From positions 1 to 12,296 of the forward strand of contig CANDFU010000019.1 in the NCBI GenBank assembly GCA_947384095.1: a DNA stretch of 12,296 nt, given 5' to 3'. Shown here piece after piece: positions 6,775 through 12,296 of the stretch. The notes beneath the pieces are model-generated. The model had not been told where the DNA came from. It was given only the letters and a program-made list of their open reading frames with translations, and ran no database searches. The stretch's first letter is position 1; each line of letters starts with the position of its first letter. The position numbers were made by a program, and so were the translations under genes. Source of the stretch: an uncultured Roseburia sp. (lineage in GTDB: Bacteria; Bacillota; Clostridia; Lachnospirales; Lachnospiraceae).

Positions 6775-7965
6775 ATGCAGACACCAATTTATCTGGACAA
6801 TGCGGCGACAACGCAGGTCATTCCGGAAGTGTTACATGAGATGCTGCCCTATTTTACGGACATATATGGCAATCCCAATGCAGTCTATCGTTTTGCGGGG
6901 GAGAGCCAGAAAGCGGTGAGCGACGCCCGGGAAGCGGCGGCCGGTCTGATACATGCAAAGCCGGAAGAGATTTATTTTACGGCGGGGGGGAGTGAATCGG
7001 ACAACTGGGCGATCAAGGCGGCGGCGGAAGCATATGCAAAAAAGGGAAGACACATCATTACGAGCACGATTGAACATCATGCGGTGCTTCATACCTGTGC
7101 CTATCTGGAGCAGAAGGGGTATGAGGTCACATATGTGAATGTGGACGAGAACGGATTTGTCCTGCTTGAGGAACTGCGGGCGGCGATCCGGCCGGACACG
7201 ATTCTGATTTCCGTGATGGCGGCGAACAATGAGATCGGTACGATACAGCCGCTAAAGGAGATCGGTGCGATTGCACATGAGTATGGTATTTTGTTTCATA
7301 CGGATGCGGTGCAGGCATACGGGCACATCCCACTGGATGTTGATGCGCTTTCGATTGATATGCTCAGTGCCAGCGGGCACAAGCTGGGAGGGCCTAAGGG
7401 GATCGGAATGCTCTATATCCGCAAAGGCGTCAAGATACGTTCGTTCATCCACGGCGGCGCACAGGAGAGGAAGCGGCGCGCCGGAACGCTGAATGTTCCG
7501 GGAATCGTTGGTTTTGGCGCGGCGGCGCGCCTGGCCGGGGCAGAGATGGAAGAACGTGCCGGCAAGGAACGCGGACTGCGCGATCATCTGATCCGGCGGG
7601 TGCTGGAGGAGATCCCGTATGCCAGATTAAACGGCGACAGAAAAGAACGCCTGCCGAATAATGCAAACTTTTGTTTCCGTTTTATTGAGGGTGAGGGGAT
7701 GCTGATTCTGCTGGATCAGGCGGGAATCTGCGGTTCAAGTGGCTCGGCCTGTACCTCGGGCTCGCTGGATCCGTCCCACGTCCTGCTCGCGATCGGGCTT
7801 CCTCATGAGATTGCACATGGTTCGTTGCGTCTTACGCTTTCAGAGCGGAATACAATAGAGGAAATCGATTATACGGTGGATGAGCTGAAGAAGATTATCG
7901 GGCGTCTGCGGGAAATGTCGCCGCTCTATGAGGATTTTGTGAAAAAGAAGGATTCGGGGAGGTAG
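6775..7965 (+). CDS. nifS: Cysteine desulfurase (NifS/IscS family)
   Basis: This 396-residue PLP enzyme turns cysteine into alanine and passes persulfide sulfur to a scaffold for Fe-S clusters, and possibly to tRNA thiolation. Visible family motifs are LDNAATTQV at the N-terminus, ESDNWAIKAA, TIEHHAVLHTC with the PLP-stacking His, NNEIGTIQP, HTDAVQAYGH and SASGHKLGGPKGIG with the PLP-binding K203. The sulfur-carrying Cys326 sits in SGSACTSGS, the short-loop form typical of NifS/IscS (group I) enzymes. Length is normal for the family. The start is set by GGAAGGAG three bases before ATG. It is co-transcribed with nifU, whose ATG is four bases past this stop, from the perfect promoter at 6639. 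The divergent GGDEF gene is unrelated in pathway. Confidence 0.96.
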   Translation: MQTPIYLDNAATTQVIPEVLHEMLPYFTDIYGNPNAVYRFAGESQKAVSDAREAAAGLIHAKPEEIYFTAGGSESDNWAIKAAAEAYAKKGRHIITSTIEHHAVLHTCAYLEQKGYEVTYVNVDENGFVLLEELRAAIRPDTILISVMAANNEIGTIQPLKEIGAIAHEYGILFHTDAVQAYGHIPLDVDALSIDMLSASGHKLGGPKGIGMLYIRKGVKIRSFIHGGAQERKRRAGTLNVPGIVGFGAAARLAGAEMEERAGKERGLRDHLIRRVLEEIPYARLNGDRKERLPNNANFCFRFIEGEGMLILLDQAGICGSSGSACTSGSLDPSHVLLAIGLPHEIAHGSLRLTLSERNTIEEIDYTVDELKKIIGRLREMSPLYEDFVKKKDSGR

Positions 7966-7969
7966 AGGG

Positions 7970-8413
7970 ATGTACAGCGAAAAAGTGATGGATCATTTTA
8001 ATCATCCGAGAAATGTGGGCGAGATTGAAAACGCCAGTGGTGTGGGTACGGTCGGAAACGCAAAGTGCGGCGATATCATGCGGATGTATCTGGACATCGA
8101 TGATGAGGGCAGGATACAGGATGTAAAGTTTAAGACATTTGGCTGCGGTGCGGCTGTTGCGACCAGCAGCATGGCGACAGAGCTGGTGAAAGGAAAGACG
8201 GTGCAGGAAGCGCTGGCTGTTACCAACAAGGCAGTGATGGAGGCGCTCGACGGACTTCCGCCGGTTAAAGTGCACTGTTCCCTGCTTGCTGAGGAGGCGA
8301 TTCATGCCGCGCTCTGGGATTATGCAGAGAAAAACGGGATCACCATCGAGGGGTTAGAGCGGCCGGTGAGCGATATTGGCGAGAAGGAAGAAGAGGTAGA
8401 AGAGGAATATTAG
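7970..8413 (+). CDS. nifU: Fe-S cluster assembly scaffold (NifU/IscU-like)
   Basis: The 147-residue protein is the N-terminal (IscU-like) scaffold domain on which the desulfurase builds [2Fe-2S] or [4Fe-4S] clusters. It starts MYSEKVMDHFNHPRN, a family hallmark. The three cluster ligands are present: C33 in NAKCGD with the partner D35, C59 in TFGCGA, and C103 in KVHCSLLAEEA. It lacks the ferredoxin and Nfu domains of nitrogen-fixation NifU, as usual in Firmicutes. The C-terminus ends in an acidic tail (EKEEEVEEEY). GGAGG (7958-7962) overlaps the end of nifS and is seven bases from ATG, which indicates translational coupling. A strong terminator follows, so the unit holds only these two genes; the mnmA and Rrf2-regulator genes often found beside them are absent. 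Confidence 0.95.
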   Translation: MYSEKVMDHFNHPRNVGEIENASGVGTVGNAKCGDIMRMYLDIDDEGRIQDVKFKTFGCGAAVATSSMATELVKGKTVQEALAVTNKAVMEALDGLPPVKVHCSLLAEEAIHAALWDYAEKNGITIEGLERPVSDIGEKEEEVEEEY

Positions 8414-8422
8414 GATAAAAGC

Positions 8423-8463
8423 CGTATGGCCTGCGGATTCATTCCGTAGGCCATACGTTTTTT
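8423..8463 (+). terminator. Intrinsic terminator of nifS-nifU
   Basis: A 15-bp stem, with one G-U pair, joins 8423-8437 to 8443-8457. The outer arm is CGTATGGCCT. It has a 5-base loop and is followed by six T (8458-8463). It starts ten bases after the nifU stop. Confidence 0.95.
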
Positions 8464-8470
8464 CTTGTGG

Positions 8471-8499
8471 TTCCTATTTTCGTCTATCTGTGTTAGAAT
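8471..8499 (+). promoter_or_regulatory. Extended -10 promoter of lepB-CDF
   Basis: TAGAAT (8494-8499) is preceded by TGT (TGn), with a poor -35, TTCCTA, at 8471-8476 spaced 17 bases. The start should be near 8506, about 36 bases before lepB. It lies just after the nifU terminator. Confidence 0.55.
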
Positions 8500-8541
8500 G
8501 AGAGAAAGAAACGGAAAAAGCAGAAAGAGAGTTGGGCATAT

Positions 8542-9120
8542 ATGGATGGTCAGAGCAGGGAAACAGTGGAAAAAAAGGAAAAGGAACCGAAAGTGTCTGT
8601 GGTCAGGGAAATGATAAGCTGGATTGCAACGTTTGCTGTAGCGATGCTGGTAGCGGTTGTCCTAAAAAATTATGTGATTATCAATGCAGATATTCCGACC
8701 GGCTCAATGGAAAATACGATTATGCCGGGAGACCGGCTGATCGGAAATCGTCTGGCATATGTGAGGGCAGAACCAGGGCGGGGGGATATTGTCATTTTTC
8801 ATTATCCGGATAATGAGGAAGATCTCTACGTAAAGCGTATCATCGGTCTCCCGGGGGAGACTGTCACGATTGAAGATGGACGCGTTTACATAGACGGTTC
8901 GACGGAGCCGCTTGAAGAGAGCTATCTGAAGAATAACTGGTTTGTGTCGACGGGCCCGTATTATTTTGAAATACCGGAAGGGTCGTACCTGATGCTTGGC
9001 GATAACCGCAATGATTCCTGGGATGCCCGGTACTGGGAGAACACATATGTAAAGCGTGAGAAGATACTGGGGAAAGCGGTTGTGATTTACTGGCCGTTTG
9101 AGGATATCGGGAAGTTGTAG
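8542..9120 (+). CDS. lepB: Signal peptidase I
   Basis: This 192-residue membrane protease removes signal peptides from exported proteins. A short charged cytoplasmic N-terminus is followed by one membrane helix (about 25-41) and the extracellular catalytic domain. The Ser-Lys dyad is visible: S55 in PTGSMENTI and K98 in YVKRIIGLPGE. The later box LGDNRNDSWDARYW is also conserved. Size and single anchor fit the Gram-positive type. ATG 8542 has only a weak upstream purine stretch (AAAGAGAG), so translation may be modest. The gene starts its own transcript after the nifU terminator, and the CDF transporter follows at 15 bases, so the two are probably co-transcribed without a clear shared pathway. 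Confidence 0.95.
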   Translation: MDGQSRETVEKKEKEPKVSVVREMISWIATFAVAMLVAVVLKNYVIINADIPTGSMENTIMPGDRLIGNRLAYVRAEPGRGDIVIFHYPDNEEDLYVKRIIGLPGETVTIEDGRVYIDGSTEPLEESYLKNNWFVSTGPYYFEIPEGSYLMLGDNRNDSWDARYWENTYVKREKILGKAVVIYWPFEDIGKL

Positions 9121-9135
9121 TAAGGGGGAGCGGCA

Positions 9136-10308
9136 ATGATATCACTTCTTGCAAAGATCTTTATCAGAGAAGCGGATGACAGATCAAAGGTCAGGCAGTC
9201 GTATGGCATGCTTTGCGGGATTGCAGGGATATTTTTAAATGTTCTGCTCGCCGTGGGTAAGTTACTGGCAGGAAATCTCGCCGGTTCGGTTGCAATCAGG
9301 GCGGATGCGTTTAATAATCTGTCAGATGCCGGTTCTTCGTTTCTGATGCTGGCAGGGTTTAAGCTGGCCGGGGCAAAGCCGGATCCGAAACATCCGTTTG
9401 GCCACGGAAGGATGGAGTATCTTTCGGGGCTGTCTGTGTCGGCGGCGATCCTGTTGATGGCATATGAGCTTTTGCGGGAATCGGTGGAAAAGATTCTGCA
9501 TCCCGCTCAGACGCAGTTCTCGGCGACGGCGGCAGTGATTCTTGCAGTGTCCGTTGCAGTCAAACTGTATATGGCATTTTACAACAGGGAGGTCGGGAAA
9601 AAGATCAGTTCTGCGGCAATGCGGGCGACGGCTTCAGATTGTCTGGGTGATGCGTGTGCGACGACGGTTGTATTGCTGTCTGCGTGTACCGGCTATCTTA
9701 CCGGGTGGAAGATTGACGGACTCTGCGGTGCACTCGTATCGCTTTTTATTTTTTATACAGGATTTCGTACCGCGCGGGAGACGGTTGACGTGCTGCTCGG
9801 GCAGATGCCCGATGCGAAGTTTGTCACGGAAATCGAGCGTATCGTGGCTGTGCACGAGGAGATTTGCGGAATGCATGATCTGATCGTGCATGATTACGGG
9901 CCGGGCCGCCGGATGATCTCGCTCCACGCTGAGATCCCCGCTGACGGGGATATCCTGGCGCTCCATGATGTAATTGACAATGTTGAGAGGGAGCTTAAGG
10001 CACAGCTTGCATGTGACGCTGTGATACACATGGATCCGATTGTGACTTCCGACGCAAAGATTTCTGAGCTGAAGAGTGTGGTGACATCTGTGATCCGTTG
10101 TATTGACGAGGCGCTTTCCATGCATGATTTCAGGGCAGTGGAGGGGCCTACGCATACAAACCTTATTTTTGACGTGGTTGTGCCGCATCGGTTTTATATC
10201 GGGGATGAGGAGCTGGAGCAGATAATCGCGGAGAAGGTAAAAAAACGGCTGGGAAGAAATTATTATGTCATAATGCAGGTGGACAAGGCGTATGTCGGAC
10301 AGAAGTAG
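9136..10308 (+). CDS. CDF-family metal exporter, Mn-type motifs, doubled C-terminus
   Basis: The 390-residue cation diffusion facilitator uses the proton gradient to export divalent metal. Six membrane helices fill about residues 25-205, with family marks RADAFNNLSDAG and HPFGHGRMEYL. The transport-site residues are N60-x-x-x-D64 in helix 2 and D168-x-x-x-D172 in helix 5. Zinc members normally have His at the first position of each pair, while the NDDD set has been linked to manganese (MntE-like) members, so Mn2+ is the likely substrate by inference. After the membrane part lie about 185 residues, twice the usual cytosolic domain. Two stretches beginning MHDLIV (246) and MHDFRAV (329) look like tandem copies of the ferredoxin-like dimer domain. 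GGGGAG five bases before ATG supports the start. The gene lies 15 bases after lepB. Confidence 0.92.
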   Translation: MISLLAKIFIREADDRSKVRQSYGMLCGIAGIFLNVLLAVGKLLAGNLAGSVAIRADAFNNLSDAGSSFLMLAGFKLAGAKPDPKHPFGHGRMEYLSGLSVSAAILLMAYELLRESVEKILHPAQTQFSATAAVILAVSVAVKLYMAFYNREVGKKISSAAMRATASDCLGDACATTVVLLSACTGYLTGWKIDGLCGALVSLFIFYTGFRTARETVDVLLGQMPDAKFVTEIERIVAVHEEICGMHDLIVHDYGPGRRMISLHAEIPADGDILALHDVIDNVERELKAQLACDAVIHMDPIVTSDAKISELKSVVTSVIRCIDEALSMHDFRAVEGPTHTNLIFDVVVPHRFYIGDEELEQIIAEKVKKRLGRNYYVIMQVDKAYVGQK

Positions 10309-10359
10309 AAAGATTCCGGCGGATGCGCAAAGCCGGCAATGCAGACGGACGCATGCACG

Positions 10360-10384
10360 GAGCCCGCAGCAAAAGTGCGGACTC
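10360..10384. other. Hairpin between convergent CDF and chemoreceptor genes
   Basis: GAG-c-CCGCA and TGCGG-a-CTC pair around a 7-base loop, giving eight pairs and one mismatch. No T-run follows on either strand, so it is a poor intrinsic terminator, yet no better one is seen in the 111-base gap between the two convergent genes. Confidence 0.3.
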
Positions 10385-10419
10385 CCGATGGTAAATCCCG
10401 GAGCGATAGAAGCGCTGTC

Positions 10420-12099
10420 TTAAAATGAGGATCCCGAAGATTTTAAACGAAATATGCCGATAAGCTTTTTTAATAGCCCGGCCTGTGAGCTTAGCTCCTG
10501 GCTGGTCGCTGCGCTTTCCTCAGCAGTAGCGGAATTGGTCTGCACGATATCCGAGATCTGGCTGATCCGGTCCTGTATCTGGGAGATGGCGTCGGCCTGG
10601 GTACGGGAGGCGTCGGCAATGCGGTTTGTCGCTTCCGTGACTTCATTGGCCCCGAGCACAACGGATTCCAGGCGGGTGGCTGTTTCATTGGCGATTTTTG
10701 TCCCATATTCTACGGCGCCCATGGAGCGCTCAATCAGCTCGGCAGTCGACTGGGAAGCCTCTGAAGTCTTGGTCGAGAGGCTTCTGACTTCTTCGGCCAC
10801 CACGGCGAAGCCCTTTCCGGCCGCTCCGGCACGTGCCGCCTCCACGGATGCATTCAGGGCGAGAATGTTCGTCTGAAATGCGATACTCTCAATGGTTTTT
10901 AAAATCTTTCCGATTTCACTGGAGCTGGCATTGATTTCCTCCATTGCATCGATCATTTCATGCATTTTCTGATTGCTCTCAAGAAGCTGCCGGGCGACAT
11001 ATTCTACTTTCTCGTTTGCGAGCTGTGCATTTTCCGCCGTCTCTGTCACCTGGCCGGAGATTTCGCGGATGTTTTCTTCCAGTTCTTCGACAGCGCCGGC
11101 CTGCTCGACGGCGCCCTGGCTCAGGGCCTGCGCACCGATGGACATCTGTTCCGAGCCGTTTGAGACATAAGCGGAACTCTCGACAATCTGTGACATCGTA
11201 CTGTTGAGCTTTGCCAGAATATCGTCCAGGGATGTTTTGATCGAGGAAAAATCGCCGACATAATCGAGCGTCGTCTTTTTGTCCAGATCGCCGTCTGAAA
11301 TCGCCTTTAAGACGGCGGAAATCTCGCCGATATAGCTGCGCAGCCGCAGAATCGTGTTTTCGAAGATGTCGGCAAGAAGACCGATCTCATCGTTGGATTG
11401 TACATTGGCGGTCAGAGAGCTGTTTTTGCCTAAGCCGAGCTCCCCTTCTTCCATTTTTAAGGCCAGTGTCGTCAGTCGGGAAAGGGGTACGGAGATACTG
11501 AATCTCACATATATGGCCAGTAGAATGAGGCTGATGACAATCAGGCACATCCCGGCTGCGCAGGAGAGTCTGATTGTCAGGTTCGTCTGTTCCGAGACAT
11601 CTTTCATGGAGATGCCGGCAAAAATCAGTCCGTTGATCCGGCCGTCCGCGTCTGTGGTCGGGACGTAGGAGCAGAGATGTTCTGCACCCAGAATCTCTGC
11701 CTTTCCGACGTAACTTTTTCCCTGCGTGAGGATAATTTCCGTGAGCTCATCGGAGAGTGTCGTTCCGACGGCGCGTCCGCCTTCCTGCTGGATTGTCGTG
11801 CAGGTGCGCGTATTTCCCTTAAAAATAGTAAATTCACATCCCATCTGCTCTTTTAAGTTGTCGAGGAGCTCTGTCTGGTCTTTTGTATCGTCGGACTGCG
11901 CGAGCTGATAAGCCAGTATATTTGTCCCGCTTACACATTGATCCTTCAGCATATTCATCGTAAGCCTGTTAAATATGAAGATACACAGCCAGACGACTGC
12001 GATAATGCTGACTGCCAGCAGGCATGCCACCAGAATGCTTACTTTGCGTCCAAGATGTCGTGTCTTTTTGGTTGCTGCTTGTGTCTTTGGATTGCTCAT
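10420..12099 (-). CDS. Methyl-accepting chemotaxis protein, single-Cache type
   Basis: This 559-residue chemoreceptor has a membrane helix at about 19-43, a small extracellular sensor (about 45-175), a second helix (about 177-201) and a HAMP domain (about 202-255). The signalling hairpin occupies about 300-545; its tip reads [18 protein letters not shown], with Q409 in the first motif. The sensor, with [24 protein letters not shown] and a GLIFAGISM strand before helix 2, is the pattern of single Cache sensors, which often bind small organic acids; the ligand is unknown. ATG 12099 is chosen because GAGGTG lies eight bases upstream. A GTG three codons earlier is itself part of that ribosome site. 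No CheR-binding pentapeptide ends the protein. Its sensor is unlike that of the other receptor at 2870-4909, so the two should detect different signals. Confidence 0.92.
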   Translation of the reverse strand: MSNPKTQAATKKTRHLGRKVSILVACLLAVSIIAVVWLCIFIFNRLTMNMLKDQCVSGTNILAYQLAQSDDTKDQTELLDNLKEQMGCEFTIFKGNTRTCTTIQQEGGRAVGTTLSDELTEIILTQGKSYVGKAEILGAEHLCSYVPTTDADGRINGLIFAGISMKDVSEQTNLTIRLSCAAGMCLIVISLILLAIYVRFSISVPLSRLTTLALKMEEGELGLGKNSSLTANVQSNDEIGLLADIFENTILRLRSYIGEISAVLKAISDGDLDKKTTLDYVGDFSSIKTSLDDILAKLNSTMSQIVESSAYVSNGSEQMSIGAQALSQGAVEQAGAVEELEENIREISGQVTETAENAQLANEKVEYVARQLLESNQKMHEMIDAMEEINASSSEIGKILKTIESIAFQTNILALNASVEAARAGAAGKGFAVVAEEVRSLSTKTSEASQSTAELIERSMGAVEYGTKIANETATRLESVVLGANEVTEATNRIADASRTQADAISQIQDRISQISDIVQTNSATAEESAATSQELSSQAGLLKKLIGIFRLKSSGSSF

Positions 12100-12144
12100 G
12101 TCTTTCACCTCAGTAAGTTGATAAAAAATGATCTTATAGTTAGC

Positions 12145-12173
12145 ATTTTATAGAGGATTTATACAAAATGCAA
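12145..12173 (-). promoter_or_regulatory. Probable promoter of the second chemoreceptor
   Basis: Read on the minus strand, TTGCAT (plus 12168-12173) and TAAAAT (plus 12145-12150) are 17 bases apart. An overlapping TATAAA at 15-base spacing is an alternative -10. The leader is about 40 bases. No sigma-28 pattern is seen. Confidence 0.45.
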
Positions 12174-12197
12174 GAGAAAAAAAATTCACAAAAGGGC

Positions 12198-12226
12198 TTC
12201 AAAAATAGAAATGGATGTGTTATAAT
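12198..12226 (+). promoter_or_regulatory. Promoter of tRNA-Pro
   Basis: TTCAAA (12198-12203) and a perfect TATAAT (12221-12226) lie 17 bases apart, with TGT in front of the -10 (extended -10). Transcription should start near 12233, about nine bases before the mature tRNA. Confidence 0.75.
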
Positions 12227-12241
12227 GCCAAAGTAAGATAT

Positions 12242-12296
12242 CGGAGCATGGCGTAGTTTGGTAGCGCGCACGGCTGGGGGCCGTGAGGTCGCAGGT
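12242..12296 (+). tRNA. tRNA-Pro (GGG anticodon), 3'-truncated by the window
   Basis: The first 55 bases of a proline tRNA are present. The acceptor 5' strand CGGAGCA begins at 12242, the D-arm is GCGT...GCGC, and the anticodon stem is CACGG/CCGTG around the loop CTGGGGG, giving anticodon GGG at 12276-12278 (reads CCC and CCU). The variable stretch AGGTC and the start of the T-arm follow. The C at position 1 is usual for bacterial tRNA-Pro. The rest of the T-arm and the acceptor 3' strand lie beyond the window. Confidence 0.95.

Noticed and set aside
9634..10188. Minus-strand 184-codon frame opposite the CDF gene
   Set aside because: It is antisense to conserved transporter sequence, and its His/Arg-rich composition is typical of shadow frames.
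10309..10419. Strong terminator between the CDF and chemoreceptor genes
   Set aside because: Two GC-rich hairpins can be drawn (10360-10384, and CCGGC/GCCGG near 10317-10336), but neither has a T-run on either strand.

Overview
The window looks like a contig end from a motile Gram-positive anaerobe of the class Clostridia, most like Lachnospiraceae. The grounds are strong AGGAGG-type ribosome binding sites, consensus sigma-A promoters, a NifS/NifU pair, a membrane-fused spermidine-synthase-like protein, and two chemoreceptors beside a GGDEF protein. No taxonomic marker gene is present, so this placement is inference. Bases 1-46 are not genomic. They match an Illumina P5/i5/Read-1 library adapter joined to the contig end, so the first gene is truncated artificially.

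Layout. (1) 47-1206 (+): 3' part of a membrane-anchored spermidine-synthase/methyltransferase-fold protein. (2) 1207-1532: no certain gene, but not empty. An extended -10 promoter precedes a stretch whose two ends can form a 17-pair helix, so it may be a structured RNA (6S-like is one hypothesis) or a long leader. A weak 49-codon cysteine-rich reading frame lies inside it. (3) 1533-2774 (+): CNNM/CBS/CorC-type membrane protein, probably a Mg2+ (or Co2+) transporter. (4) 2870-4909 (+): methyl-accepting chemotaxis protein with a large extracellular sensor. (5) 4944-6572 (-): membrane GAF-GGDEF-PAS-like diguanylate cyclase, convergent with (4). One bidirectional terminator is shared and overlaps both stop codons. 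(6) 6775-8413 (+): nifS-nifU operon for Fe-S cluster assembly, with a consensus promoter upstream and a strong terminator downstream. (7) 8542-10308 (+): signal peptidase I followed by a CDF metal transporter with metal-site residues of the manganese type and two tandem C-terminal domains. (8) 10420-12099 (-): a second chemoreceptor with a small Cache-type sensor. (9) 12242-12296 (+): 5' part of tRNA-Pro(GGG), cut by the window edge.

How the genes relate. Most units are independent housekeeping or signalling cassettes. Two themes recur. One is environmental sensing: two chemoreceptors of different sensor class and one c-di-GMP synthase, which often controls the switch between motility and sessile life. 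The other is metal handling: a CNNM transporter, a CDF exporter and Fe-S assembly. I see no phage, IS element, CRISPR array, toxin system or clear new multi-gene system. The least explained stretch is the structured region at 1254-1510.
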